Below, piece by piece: positions 8,832-18,675 of a stretch of DNA of 64,000 nt. Location of the stretch: assembly GCF_028768465.1 (NCBI RefSeq), contig NZ_CP118225.1, forward strand, positions 558,001 to 622,000. The letters are read 5' to 3'. A program made the position numbers and the translations under genes. Position 1 is the first letter of the stretch, and every line of letters begins with the position of its first letter. Source of the DNA: Rhodopirellula sp. P2 (GTDB lineage Bacteria; Planctomycetota; Planctomycetia; Pirellulales; Pirellulaceae). The notes beneath the pieces were generated by a model. That model ran no database searches. It saw only the letters and a list, made by a program, of their open reading frames with translations, and was not told the DNA's origin.

Positions 8832-9151
8832 TTAGTGGATACTCCTCGTTGTTCAAACTCAGCTGACGCCGATCCGCGAATGAACAGATTTCTAGCCGTA
8901 GCTTGGGATAGACAAACCGACCACTCGACTGAGATCGCTAGCACGAGATCCCCCAAAACCAGGTCAGAACTGCCAGCCCCTCTCTCGTCTTGCATGTCGA
9001 CGCCATCCTGATCAAAATGAACCCCCCGTTCAATAACAGGCACCACATTTTCGCTGCACGATGCGTCGAAGCTGGGTGTCTGCAAGTTCAGTAGAGTCCT
9101 CGTCCAGAGCATCCGGGCGCACAAATCACCGCGGACGATTGAGACGCATTC
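8832..9151. other. Intergenic region upstream of hsdR
   Basis: About 320 bases between two divergent genes, so promoters for both should lie here. No clear -35/-10 pair, repeat or RNA was recognised. Confidence 0.4.
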
Positions 9152-12100
9152 TTGGGACAAGGCGACACACCAAAAGATCATCCAGGAAACTTCTGGTTCC
9201 TCGAAGGCTACCAGCCTGTGTTGCTCGCGCACGCACTGCGAGCCGAACGGTACGTCTTCGATGACCCGAACACCGCCTTGGTCAAGCTGCGGCAGCTTGC
9301 TGAATTCTTCGCTCGCGAAGTCGCTGCTGAACTTGGCATCGCCTCCGGATCGCAAGAAGACTTTGTCAACGTTGAACGTCGACTGCGTGACAGTGGAATC
9401 CTGAACCAACAGCTTCGCGATGTGATGCGCACGGTTCGACAAAAGGGCAACTCCGCCGCTCATTCGCTGGCAGGAGAAAGGCGAGACGCGCTGCATTGCC
9501 TGAAACTCGTTCGGCAACTTGCGATCTGGTTCCATAAAACAGTTCGCGGTGCAAACAACTTCCACGCGGGCCCATTCGTCCCTCCAGCTGATCCCGGCCA
9601 GGGAGATAAACAACTCTCCGAAGAACTGGCGAGACTTCGAGAGACAGTCGAAAAGCAGCAGGCCGAATTGGATGCCGCCAAGGCGGAGTCAGAGAAACTC
9701 GGCGACGTCGTTCGTGATCGCCAATCTGCTTACGAACTAGCCAAAGGCAACGAACAGGCAGCCATGGAGCTTGCCGCCGAAACCGAAGAGACGCTGCAAA
9801 AAAGGATCGAAGAATACGAAAGATTGCTCAGCGAGACCGCTGCCAAGAACGCGGATCAGTCAGCCGAAGCTCGCGAAGACATCATCGAAGCCTCGCAGAA
9901 AGCGGCCCAAGAGATCGACCTAGACGAATTCGACACACGCAAGCTGATTGATCAGCAATTGCGTGATGCCGGATGGGAAGCCGACACCTCAGAACTTCGA
10001 CATTCCAACGGAACACGTCCACAAAAAGGGCGAAACATGGCCATCGCGGAAGTCCCAACCGACGATGGAATTGCTGACTATGTTTTATTCACCGGCCTCA
10101 CGCCAATCGCGACAGTCGAAGCCAAACGAAAACGACGCAATGCCCGGTCGGCAATCGATCAGGCACAACGGTACTCCAAGTCATTCCGGATGGCCTCGGA
10201 CTACGTTGAGAACGGGGGTCCGTGGGGCAAGTACAGCGTTCCGTTTGTCTTCTCTACCAACGGCACCCCGTTTCATCGACAACTCATCGATCAAAGTGGA
10301 ATTTGGTTTCGGGACGTACGAGTCGACACCAATCATCCACGTGCGTTGACCGGATGGTACACACCGGAAGGCTTGTTGGATCTGCTCAAGCTCGACATTC
10401 CCGCGGCCAATGCAACGCTGAAGACCCAACCACGAGACTACCTGCCGCTCCGTTACTACCAGCGAGATGCCATTGAGGCGGTTGAAAAAGCCATCGCCAA
10501 AGACCAAACCGAGATTTTGCTCGCGATGGCCACGGGAACCGGCAAGACACGCACGGCAATTTGCTTGCTGTATCGCCTGATCAAAGCCAGCCGGTTCAAT
10601 CGCATTCTGTTTGTCGTGGATCGTCGATCCCTCGGCGAGCAAGCATTCGATGCGTTCAAAGACGTCAAACTCGAACAGAACCAGTCGTTCCCTGAGATCT
10701 ACGACGTCAAGGAACTCGGCGACGTGAAGCCAGACCGGGAAACGAAGCTTCACCTGTGCACGATTCAGTCGATGGTCAAACGAGTGGTTGACCAGGACAG
10801 CAATACCGAACCGTACCCCGTCGACCAATACGATTGCATCGTCATCGACGAATGTCACCGCGGCTACACGCTCGACCGAGACATGAGTGAAGAGGAACTC
10901 GGCTATCGAGATCAACTCGATTACGTCTCCAAATACCGCCGAGTGCTGGATCATTTCGATGCCGTCCGGATCGGATTGACCGCCACCCCCGCTCTTCACA
11001 CGACTGAGATCTTCGGCAGCCCAGTCTATCAGTACAGCTATCGGCAAGCAGTGATCGACAACAACTTGGTCGACCACGAACCACCGTTCATCATTCGCAC
11101 GGAACTTTCCGAGAGCGGAATGCACTGGGATGCAGGTGAGACGGTGAAATACTTCGACACCGTCACGAAGAGCATCGCTGACGAGACGACACCGGATGAG
11201 ATCGACATCGAAATCGATGGGTTCAACCGTCTCGCGATCACCGAGAGCTTCAATCAGGTCGTATGCGACGTCCTCGCCCAGCAAATCGATCACGCACAAC
11301 CTGGCAAGACGTTGATTTTCTGCGTTCGCGACACTCATGCGGACATGGTCGTGCGTTTACTGACGGCAGCGATTGAGCAACGACACGGACCACAACCACA
11401 CGACACCGTCAAAAAGATCACCGGCGACATCGAACGCACTTCGGAAGCCATCCGCCGATTCAAAAATGAATCCATTCCCAAATACGTCGTCACAGTCGAT
11501 CTGCTGACGACGGGAATCGATGTCCCTGAAATCACCAACGTCGTGTTCCTGCGACGGACGAAAAGCCGCATCCTGTTCGATCAAATGATCGGTCGTGCGA
11601 CTCGACTCTGCAAAGACTTGTTTTTCGATGGCGAAGACAAGGAGTACTTCCACATCTACGACGCGGTCGGCGTCTACGAAGCCCTGCAAGAGCACACCGA
11701 CATGAAACCGGTGGTGGCCAAGCCATTCACGAAGTTCAAAAAGCTCGTCGAACTCTTCCAAAACAACTCAGATCCGGACGCACGTGCGGACATCCGGCAA
11801 CAACTCGTCGCCAAACTGCGACGCAAAACACCTTCCATCCATAAAAACTGGCTCGACACCTTTGAAATTCTCGCGGGCGACACGCCCGAGGCGATCTCCG
11901 ATTTATGGGCACGTTCCTCCGATGATGAACTCCAACAATGGTTCACGGATCACGCGGCTCTGATCACTGAATTGGATCAACGGAAGTCAGACGGCTCGAT
12001 CATCATTTCGGAACATGCTGATGCGCTGGTAGGCATCGAGCGTGGATACGGTGGCAACCAGAAACCAGAGGATTACCTCGAATCGTTCCGCCGATTCCTT

Positions 12101-12568
12101 GTTGAGCACAAAACCGACATCCCAGCTCTAGTCCTCGTGACCACACGCCCACGCGATCTCACCCGAAAAGATCTCAAAGAACTGCAACTGCAACTTGAGC
12201 AACACGGATTCAACGAAACCGCCATCAAGTCCGCCGTCAAAGACACAACCAACCAAGATATCGCAGCGAGCATTCTCGGGTTCGTTCGCCATGCCATGCT
12301 CAACGAACCGTTGCTTCCCTACGAAGAACGGGTCGACGAAGCGATGCGATCCATCCTGACCAGCCAAAAGTGGCAACCGCAGCAAAGAAAGTGGCTAGAA
12401 CGAATCGGCAAGCAAATCAAGGAAAACGTGGTCATCGATCGTGACCTCTTCGAAGTCGGCGCCTTCCAGGACCACGGTGGTTTTGTGAAGATCGACAAAG
12501 TTTTCGATGGTCGCCTAAACGAAGTCATGCAGTCGATCATCACCAGCATCTGGCAAACGGCCACTTAA
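9152..12568 (+). CDS. hsdR: Type I restriction enzyme, R subunit
   Basis: The ATP-driven translocase and nuclease subunit, 1138 aa. The N-terminal part resembles the DUF4145-type region of EcoEI-like R subunits and is followed by a long coiled coil (about residues 155-255). A PD-(D/E)XK nuclease follows (DYVLFTGLTPIATVEAK). Helicase motifs come next: Walker A ATGTGKTRT near 465, DEAH-type box VIDECHRGY near 570, LTATP near 610, and motif VI QMIGRATRLC near 815. An EcoEI-type C-terminal domain ends it. The frame has a stop just upstream, so TTG 9152 is the only start that keeps the full N-terminus. It is 21 bases upstream of hsdM and forms an operon with hsdM, hsdS and the ATPase/HNH pair. Confidence 0.94.
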   Translation: MGQGDTPKDHPGNFWFLEGYQPVLLAHALRAERYVFDDPNTALVKLRQLAEFFAREVAAELGIASGSQEDFVNVERRLRDSGILNQQLRDVMRTVRQKGNSAAHSLAGERRDALHCLKLVRQLAIWFHKTVRGANNFHAGPFVPPADPGQGDKQLSEELARLRETVEKQQAELDAAKAESEKLGDVVRDRQSAYELAKGNEQAAMELAAETEETLQKRIEEYERLLSETAAKNADQSAEAREDIIEASQKAAQEIDLDEFDTRKLIDQQLRDAGWEADTSELRHSNGTRPQKGRNMAIAEVPTDDGIADYVLFTGLTPIATVEAKRKRRNARSAIDQAQRYSKSFRMASDYVENGGPWGKYSVPFVFSTNGTPFHRQLIDQSGIWFRDVRVDTNHPRALTGWYTPEGLLDLLKLDIPAANATLKTQPRDYLPLRYYQRDAIEAVEKAIAKDQTEILLAMATGTGKTRTAICLLYRLIKASRFNRILFVVDRRSLGEQAFDAFKDVKLEQNQSFPEIYDVKELGDVKPDRETKLHLCTIQSMVKRVVDQDSNTEPYPVDQYDCIVIDECHRGYTLDRDMSEEELGYRDQLDYVSKYRRVLDHFDAVRIGLTATPALHTTEIFGSPVYQYSYRQAVIDNNLVDHEPPFIIRTELSESGMHWDAGETVKYFDTVTKSIADETTPDEIDIEIDGFNRLAITESFNQVVCDVLAQQIDHAQPGKTLIFCVRDTHADMVVRLLTAAIEQRHGPQPHDTVKKITGDIERTSEAIRRFKNESIPKYVVTVDLLTTGIDVPEITNVVFLRRTKSRILFDQMIGRATRLCKDLFFDGEDKEYFHIYDAVGVYEALQEHTDMKPVVAKPFTKFKKLVELFQNNSDPDARADIRQQLVAKLRRKTPSIHKNWLDTFEILAGDTPEAISDLWARSSDDELQQWFTDHAALITELDQRKSDGSIIISEHADALVGIERGYGGNQKPEDYLESFRRFLVEHKTDIPALVLVTTRPRDLTRKDLKELQLQLEQHGFNETAIKSAVKDTTNQDIAASILGFVRHAMLNEPLLPYEERVDEAMRSILTSQKWQPQQRKWLERIGKQIKENVVIDRDLFEVGAFQDHGGFVKIDKVFDGRLNEVMQSIITSIWQTAT

Positions 12569-12589
12569 TCGTTCAGGACGAACCAATTC

Positions 12590-14113
12590 ATGAATACCAA
12601 CGACATCGTTGCCAAACTCTGGTCTCTCTGTCACGTCCTGCGTGATGACGGTATCACCTACCAAGACTACGTCAACGAACTCAGTTTCCTGCTCTTCCTG
12701 AAGATGATGCAGGAAACCGGCCAAGAATCCGAGCTCCCCGACGGGTATCGCTGGAGCGATCTCGAAAGCAAGGACGGTGTCGACCAACTCGCCTTCTACC
12801 GGGCGATGTTGGTTCACCTCGGCACCGAAGGCAGCCCGCGAGTGCAGAGTGTTTTCGCTGACGCAAACACCTCGCTTCGTCAACCCAAGAACCTTTCCAA
12901 ACTCGTCCAGGATCTCGACGAACTGGATTGGTACGTCGCTCGAGAAGAAGGGCTCGGCGACATGTACGAAGGTTTGCTCGAGCGGAACGCCAGCGAAAAG
13001 AAGTCCGGCGCCGGTCAGTACTTCACGCCACGTCCGTTGATCGAATGCATGGTCAATTGCATCCGTCCTCAACCAGGCGAGGTCATCCAGGATCCTGCGG
13101 CTGGCACCGGTGGCTTCTTGATCGCCGCTCACCAATACATCAGCAACCAAACCGACGACCTGTTCGACCTCGATGCCGACGAACAAGTCTTTCAAAAGCA
13201 GCAAGCGTATCATGCCGTTGAACTCGTGCCTGATACGCATCGACTGTTGGTGATGAACTGCATGTTGCACGGCGTCGGTGGGCATTTGGCCAGCGGAGAT
13301 TCCATGGGCAGCATCGGCCAGAACCTGCCCAACGCCGATGTGATCCTGACCAACCCTCCGTTTGGCACCAAACGCGGCGGAGGCAAACCCACCCGAGACG
13401 ATTTCACATTCGTCACCGGCAACAAACAGCTCGCGTTCCTGCAGCACATCTATCGCGGTCTGAAACCCGGCGGTCGAGCAGCCGTCGTCTTGCCCGACAA
13501 CGTGCTGTTCGAAGAAGGCGTCGGCACGCGCATCCGCGCTGACCTGATGGACAAGTGCAACTTGCACACGATCCTCAGGCTGCCCACGGGCATCTTCTAC
13601 GCACAGGGCGTGAAGACCAACGTGCTGTTCTTCACACGTGGCAAAACAGACACTGGCAATACCAAACAAACGTGGGTCTATGACCTGCGGACGAACATGC
13701 CCTCCTTCGGAGTCCGCACGCCGCTGACGCACGGTCACTTCGCCGAGTTCGAGAAGTGCTACGGTAAGAAAGCCGACGGCACCAGCAAGCGGACCGAGAA
13801 GACCGGCGGCAAGAAAACCTGTCCCGCCCTCTATGAAGACGCTACCGTTTACGAAGGTGAGGAGAGCCGCTTTCGGATCTTTTCGCGAGACTTCGTGCGT
13901 GAGCGAGGCGACAACCTCGACATCAGTTGGCTGAAGGACGATAGCGCCGGTGGCAGCGGCAGTGAGCTTGCGGAGCCGGACGAGATCGCGGCGATGATCC
14001 GCGAGCGTCTGGGCGAGGCGCTTGCCGAGATGGACGCGCTTGCCGAGCTGCTGGAACCGGCAATCCTCGTCACGAGTGACGTTGAAGGCGTCGGAGCTGA
14101 GGTGCGAGAATGA
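12590..14113 (+). CDS. hsdM: Type I DNA methyltransferase, M subunit
   Basis: An N6-adenine methyltransferase subunit of 507 aa. The N-terminal HsdM helical domain is clear (IVAKLWSLCHVLRDDGITY). Motif I is DPAAGTGGF at about residue 170 and motif IV NPPFG is at about residue 255. The C-terminus ends in an acidic helical region that contacts HsdS in this family. It overlaps hsdS by 4 bases (ATGA). A diverged, frameshifted copy of its C-terminal third lies at 25079-25400. Confidence 0.95.
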   Translation: MNTNDIVAKLWSLCHVLRDDGITYQDYVNELSFLLFLKMMQETGQESELPDGYRWSDLESKDGVDQLAFYRAMLVHLGTEGSPRVQSVFADANTSLRQPKNLSKLVQDLDELDWYVAREEGLGDMYEGLLERNASEKKSGAGQYFTPRPLIECMVNCIRPQPGEVIQDPAAGTGGFLIAAHQYISNQTDDLFDLDADEQVFQKQQAYHAVELVPDTHRLLVMNCMLHGVGGHLASGDSMGSIGQNLPNADVILTNPPFGTKRGGGKPTRDDFTFVTGNKQLAFLQHIYRGLKPGGRAAVVLPDNVLFEEGVGTRIRADLMDKCNLHTILRLPTGIFYAQGVKTNVLFFTRGKTDTGNTKQTWVYDLRTNMPSFGVRTPLTHGHFAEFEKCYGKKADGTSKRTEKTGGKKTCPALYEDATVYEGEESRFRIFSRDFVRERGDNLDISWLKDDSAGGSGSELAEPDEIAAMIRERLGEALAEMDALAELLEPAILVTSDVEGVGAEVRE

Positions 14114-15942
14114 GCCGCCCACAAGATGCCATCGTCAAGTTGTCGCGGGGCGAGTCGGTGGAAGTCGCACAAAAAGACGGCGAGAGTGCCAGTGGAGAAG
14201 CGTTGCCGGAGGGCTGGGCGGACGTTCCGATTGGTGACCTCTGCGACCTCATCAACGGTCGCGCGTTCAAGCCAAAGGAATGGAGTGAGTCAGGGCTTCC
14301 AATCATTCGGATTCAAAACCTCAACAAAGCTGAAGCCAAATACAATCACTTCGACGGCGAGTACGCAGACAAGCACCTTGTACGGCCCGGCGAGCTTCTT
14401 TTCGCTTGGTCAGGCACACCGGGCACTTCGTTCGGCGCGCACATCTGGAATGGCCCCAAGGCGTTGCTCAATCAGCACATTTTCCGCGTGCTTATTAACG
14501 AAGACGACTTGAACATGACGTTCTTCCGATTTGCGATCAATCACAAGCTCGAAGAGTTGATAGAAAAGGCGCACGGAGGAGTCGGGCTCCGACATGTCAC
14601 GAAGGGCAAGTTTGAAGCAACGGAAGTTCCCCTTCCCCCCAAAGCCGAGCAGTCCCGTATCGTGTCGGCGATCGAGTCGCTTCAGGAGCGTAGTTCGCGT
14701 GCGCGGGTTTTGCTTTCGGAAGTCGGGCCGCTGATCGGTCAGCTTCGTCAGAGTGTGCTGCGCGATGCTTTCAGTGGGAAGCTGACGGCAGACTGGCGTG
14801 AAGCCAACCCGGATGTCGAACCTGCCTCCGAACTGCTGTCACGCATCCGCACCGAGCGAAGAGAACGCTGGCAGTCCGAGCAGCTCGCGAAGTACGAAGC
14901 CAAAGGCAAACAGCCCCCCAAAAACTGGCAGGACAAGTACAAGGAACCGGAGCCGGTTGATGAGTCGGAGTTGCCCGAACTGCCAGACGGCTGGTGCTGG
15001 TGTCAAGTCGGAGACCTCATTGAGTCCTTCGATGCGGGTCGAAGTCCAACGGCATTGTCGCACCCTGCACGAGATGGCGAATCTGGTGTCTTGAAGGTCA
15101 GCGCCGTGACTTGGCGAGAATTCGATCCCAACGCAAACAAAGCGTTGAAGGACGGTGACGAAATCGGAGATACGCCGACGCCACGGAAAGGCGATCTACT
15201 GATTTCCCGTGCGAACACGGTCGAGCTCATCGGTGCGGTGGTGCTCGTCAAGGCAGACTACCCGAACTTAATGCTGTCGGACAAAACACTTCGCATGAAT
15301 CCTGCCTCAAAGGAACTGGTGCCGGAGTATTTGCTCTACGGCTTACGGTCTGAGTCGGTGCGTAAGTTTTTTGAAGACAACGCCACTGGCACAAGCAACT
15401 CGATGCGTAATCTCTCGCAGGGCAAAATCCTGGATGCGCCGATCGCTCTCGCCCCACTTGCCGAACAGCAAGCCGTCGCTGACTTACTTGTCACGAATGA
15501 CGAAGCCTGCACGTCGGTGGCGATCGGTTTAGCCTCAATGGAATCGTCGCTGACGCAACTGGACCAATCCATCCTCTCGAAAGCGTTCCGAGGCGAGTTG
15601 GTCCCGCAGGACCCGCGCGACGAACCGGCCTCCGAACTCCTCGCCCGCATCCGCCATCAGCGGGAAAACGCGGCTGAAACAAGAAAAACGAACAGAAAAA
15701 CAAAGACCACTAGAACCAGAACCACCAAGAGGAAGGCGGCAATGCCGAAAAGCCGATTTGACGACGATGTAAAAAACCAACCATACCTCGCGACTTTCCT
15801 GAAGGAATCAACAAAGAAGTTGACACCGGAAGAGCTCTTCGACGCGGCAGATCTACCTATCACGGACTTCTACAAACAACTCGCTTGGGAAATTGAAAAC
15901 GGCCACATTTCCGATGATGCCAAAAAGCTGGAGGCGTTGTAA
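14110..15942 (+). CDS. hsdS: Type I specificity subunit with C-terminal extension
   Basis: The DNA recognition subunit, 610 aa. Two target recognition domains begin at GWADVPIGDLCDLINGR and GWCWCQVGDLIESFDAG, each followed by a conserved helical spacer (LRQSVLRDAFSGKL and LDQSILSKAFRGEL). The ~95-residue tail is unusual: a Lys/Thr/Arg-rich linker, then a predicted helical module with LTPEELFDAADLPITDFYKQ. This may be an added protein- or DNA-contact domain. Its stop overlaps the ATPase start by one base. A degraded copy of the spacer-plus-tail region follows ptuB at 18418. Confidence 0.93.
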   Translation: MSRPQDAIVKLSRGESVEVAQKDGESASGEALPEGWADVPIGDLCDLINGRAFKPKEWSESGLPIIRIQNLNKAEAKYNHFDGEYADKHLVRPGELLFAWSGTPGTSFGAHIWNGPKALLNQHIFRVLINEDDLNMTFFRFAINHKLEELIEKAHGGVGLRHVTKGKFEATEVPLPPKAEQSRIVSAIESLQERSSRARVLLSEVGPLIGQLRQSVLRDAFSGKLTADWREANPDVEPASELLSRIRTERRERWQSEQLAKYEAKGKQPPKNWQDKYKEPEPVDESELPELPDGWCWCQVGDLIESFDAGRSPTALSHPARDGESGVLKVSAVTWREFDPNANKALKDGDEIGDTPTPRKGDLLISRANTVELIGAVVLVKADYPNLMLSDKTLRMNPASKELVPEYLLYGLRSESVRKFFEDNATGTSNSMRNLSQGKILDAPIALAPLAEQQAVADLLVTNDEACTSVAIGLASMESSLTQLDQSILSKAFRGELVPQDPRDEPASELLARIRHQRENAAETRKTNRKTKTTRTRTTKRKAAMPKSRFDDDVKNQPYLATFLKESTKKLTPEELFDAADLPITDFYKQLAWEIENGHISDDAKKLEAL

Positions 15943-17549
15943 TGCGATTGGATCGCGTCTACATCGACGGTTTCAAGAACCTGAAGGAGGTAAACGTCGA
16001 TTTCGACAAGAATCAGCTCACGACGGTGGTGATAGGCCAAAACGGTGCCGGTAAATCAAATCTGATTGAGGCGATCGTCGAGGTGTTTCGGTCCGTCGAT
16101 CTCAAGGAAAAGACGTACGTTCCTAAGTTCGTCTATGACATTGACTACCGCATCAACGGACAAAGCATCCGCCTATCTAACAAAGGCGGCAAGCAGACGA
16201 TCTTTGCTGGCAAGAGCGTCGAATCGCTGAAGCCGCTGTCACGAAAAGCGTTCGACAACGACAAAGCCAACTATTTTCCTGATCTCGTTTTCGGTTACTA
16301 CTCCGGTGGCAGTCGTCGGCTGGAAAGTCTCTTTGATCGACACCAACGAAAGTACTACGACGCGATCAAGTTGAATGATGACTTGGATGAATGCCGCGAA
16401 GCGCTCGTCAACCGGCGCCTGTTTTATTGTCGTCCGATTCACGGCGTCTTCGCATTGCTCGCTTTCTACGCCTACCCCGCTCCGGCAGTGGCGAACCTGC
16501 TCACGAAGAAGCTGGGAATCACGCAATTTGATTCCGTACTGGCGGTCTTTCGAAAGCCATGGTTTGCCAAAGGGGCAAAGAACGATGCGTTGAACGACGC
16601 TCCGAATTTGTGGGGAGCGAAGGGGCCTGCCGGTTGGTGCGGACGCAGGTTCCGCGACTTGGCCCTTCACCCGCTCGCCTTGATGGATCGTCCCATCGAC
16701 GACTATCGAGATAAGGGCACAGATGAACCACAGTTCGCAGCCTTTTTTCGCGATGCCGGACCACTCAAGGAACTGGCCAACCAGTACGAAGACGATCGCG
16801 ACTTCTTTGCTGCGATCGAAGCGATGGACATCTCCGATCTTATTCGCGATGTGCATTTGTGGGTAGATCGCACGAACAACGACACGGGCGATGTAAGTTT
16901 CAATGACCTCTCCGATGGTGAACGTCAATTGCTAATGGTGCTGGGATTGATTCGCGTATCCCGCGGGCGAAACGCCCTGTTCTTGCTCGATGAACCAGAC
17001 ACTCATCTCAATCCGCATTGGCAATTGACCTACCTCGACTTAATTCAGGAATGGACGGAAGTTGCTTCCGACGAATCCGATTGCCATATCATCCTGACGT
17101 CACACAATCCGCTGACAATTGCAGCCCTCAATCGCGAGGAAGTTCGAGTAATGACCCAGCGAGAAAACGGCACAACAACGGCACAAGCTCCATATACGCA
17201 CCCTCGCGGCTTAGGCTTCACCGCAACACTGACAGAAATTTTTGGCTTGGAATCAACGCTCGACCCAGCCACTCAAGAAGACATCGACACGCGAAACAGC
17301 CTGGCTGCGATTGACAAGCGGACGAAGGGGCAGGAAGAGAGACTCATCGAGATCAATGACGAGCTCAACCGACGAGGTTTCATGTTTGAGGACCGCGAGC
17401 CGCTCTACAACGATTTCCTTAAGTCTTGGCACGACGTTCAGTACGCCAATCGACCTCCAATGACGCCGGACCAACTCAAGACGCGCCGCGAAGCAATGAA
17501 TGACCTCATCAAGAAGCTAATCGCAGAGAAAGCCGAGGACGAGTCATGA
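15942..17549 (+). CDS. ptuA: Septu-like AAA/ABC-type ATPase (PtuA-like)
   Basis: A 535-aa SMC/ABC-like ATPase. Walker A is GQNGAGKSN at about residue 33, the signature motif is LSDGERQLLMVLG near 325, Walker B is ALFLLDEPDTHLNP near 347, and an H-loop-like ILTSHNPLTI follows. Such ATPases pair with HNH nucleases in the Septu defence family and sense or gate nuclease action. Here it overlaps both neighbours (1 base with hsdS, 4 with the nuclease), so the pair is translated with the type I system. Other restriction-linked ATPases with this fold are possible alternatives. Confidence 0.78.
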   Translation: MRLDRVYIDGFKNLKEVNVDFDKNQLTTVVIGQNGAGKSNLIEAIVEVFRSVDLKEKTYVPKFVYDIDYRINGQSIRLSNKGGKQTIFAGKSVESLKPLSRKAFDNDKANYFPDLVFGYYSGGSRRLESLFDRHQRKYYDAIKLNDDLDECREALVNRRLFYCRPIHGVFALLAFYAYPAPAVANLLTKKLGITQFDSVLAVFRKPWFAKGAKNDALNDAPNLWGAKGPAGWCGRRFRDLALHPLALMDRPIDDYRDKGTDEPQFAAFFRDAGPLKELANQYEDDRDFFAAIEAMDISDLIRDVHLWVDRTNNDTGDVSFNDLSDGERQLLMVLGLIRVSRGRNALFLLDEPDTHLNPHWQLTYLDLIQEWTEVASDESDCHIILTSHNPLTIAALNREEVRVMTQRENGTTTAQAPYTHPRGLGFTATLTEIFGLESTLDPATQEDIDTRNSLAAIDKRTKGQEERLIEINDELNRRGFMFEDREPLYNDFLKSWHDVQYANRPPMTPDQLKTRREAMNDLIKKLIAEKAEDES

Positions 17550-18424
17550 TTTATGTTCGTCGCGACAGTTCGATTATTCCCGCCGAAGTCTTGAACAAGG
17601 CAGAAAAGGCTCAGGAAGAACTCGAGAAGATTTGCGATCCAGCAAAGCGTAAAGCGTTCATCAAGAAAAAGTCGGCAATTTGGGGAGCATTCAAAGCATG
17701 TCTCGCCAAGATGTCGCATGGCAAATGCTGGTACTCCGAGAGCGACGATCCTCAGTCGTTCTTCGATGTCGACCATTTTCGCCCAAAAGGAGAAGCGAAA
17801 CGCAGCGACAAACACGTCGACGACTTTGGGTACGACTGGCTGGCGTTCTCTTGGGAGAACTTCCGTTATTCCGCCACAATGTCGAATCGACTGTTAACCA
17901 ACGATGAGACAGGAGTTGTTGACGGAAAAGGAAGTTGGTTTCCTCTGGTCGACGGTAGCCGAAAAGCTCACTGGGGTGATCGTTGTGAAAAGAACGAAAA
18001 ACCCGTTCTGATAGACCCATGCGAAAAAGATGACGTCAAACTATTGGACGTAGATGCAAATGGACGCATTGTCCCAAGCGTATTCGCCGTAGGTACGGCC
18101 GTGCACCGTGCAAAGCGTTCCGCTGAAATATATGGGCTCAACCATCCGAGCATCGTCCGCAAAAGAAAACAACTAATGCGTGAGCTCTCACAATTGCTCG
18201 AAACTCTTGCCGACACACTAGTTGCCGCCAAGGCCAGCAGCACCCCTGACTCAGTCGCCGACACACTCCCAGTAGACAAACAATTAAAGTTCATTGAGTC
18301 GAAGACGAAGCGATCAAGCCCCTACGCTCTTACAGCTCGTTCGTACTTGACAGACAACGGGTACGGACGGCTTTGCGTTTCGCCTGAGGAAGATTGCGAA
18401 TCAATCAAATGCCCCCACCGCTGA
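17546..18424 (+). CDS. ptuB: Septu-like HNH nuclease (PtuB-like)
   Basis: 292 aa. The HNH core is visible as KCWYSES followed by FDVDHFRPKG around residues 60-85, with an Asn/Asp-containing later part (PVLIDPCEKDD). The KCWYSE form replaces the CxYCE form of classical PtuB, so zinc binding may differ. A basic N-terminal helix precedes it. It starts 4 bases inside the ATPase gene. The stop codon falls inside the degraded hsdS tail that follows, so the gene pair was placed exactly between two hsdS 3' ends. Expected role: DNA cleavage during phage attack, controlled by the ATPase. Confidence 0.75.
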   Translation: MIYVRRDSSIIPAEVLNKAEKAQEELEKICDPAKRKAFIKKKSAIWGAFKACLAKMSHGKCWYSESDDPQSFFDVDHFRPKGEAKRSDKHVDDFGYDWLAFSWENFRYSATMSNRLLTNDETGVVDGKGSWFPLVDGSRKAHWGDRCEKNEKPVLIDPCEKDDVKLLDVDANGRIVPSVFAVGTAVHRAKRSAEIYGLNHPSIVRKRKQLMRELSQLLETLADTLVAAKASSTPDSVADTLPVDKQLKFIESKTKRSSPYALTARSYLTDNGYGRLCVSPEEDCESIKCPHR

Positions 18425-18603
18425 TGCAACTAGACCACGCCATCCTCGCGAAAGCGTTCCGTGGCGAGTTGGTCCCGCAGGAACCGAGCGACGAGCCCGC
18501 TTCCGCACCACGCGAGATGCCTAAGCAGCAACGAAAAGGCCACCACGCAAGCAGAAGGCGAACGCGTAGGTACCGAACGACGAATCGACCTCTCATCACC
18601 TAG
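18418..18603 (+). pseudogene. Remnant of an hsdS 3' end
   Basis: Bases 18418-18511 align with hsdS 15547-15640 (LMQLDHAILAKAFRGELVPQ against LTQLDQSILSKAFRGELVPQ). They are followed by a decayed Lys/Arg-rich tail to a TAG at 18601. There is no upstream portion: the sequence joins the last codons of ptuB. It is either the tail of a second specificity gene or of the original hsdS before the ATPase/HNH pair arrived. Confidence 0.8.
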
Positions 18604-18675
18604 ACCGCATCGCCGGCAACGGGAACTCGCCGAGCCACCGACCAACGTCAGAGTTTTAACAGGCAATAGAATGAC

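Noticed and set aside
10181-11338. 385-codon open frame antisense to hsdR
   Set aside because: It lies wholly within the helicase motifs of hsdR, which are clearly coding on the plus strand.
12515-14122. 535-codon open frame antisense to hsdM
   Set aside because: It mirrors hsdM almost exactly, has Val/Asp/Gly-rich antisense composition and no family pattern. It is a by-product of the GC-rich codon use of hsdM.
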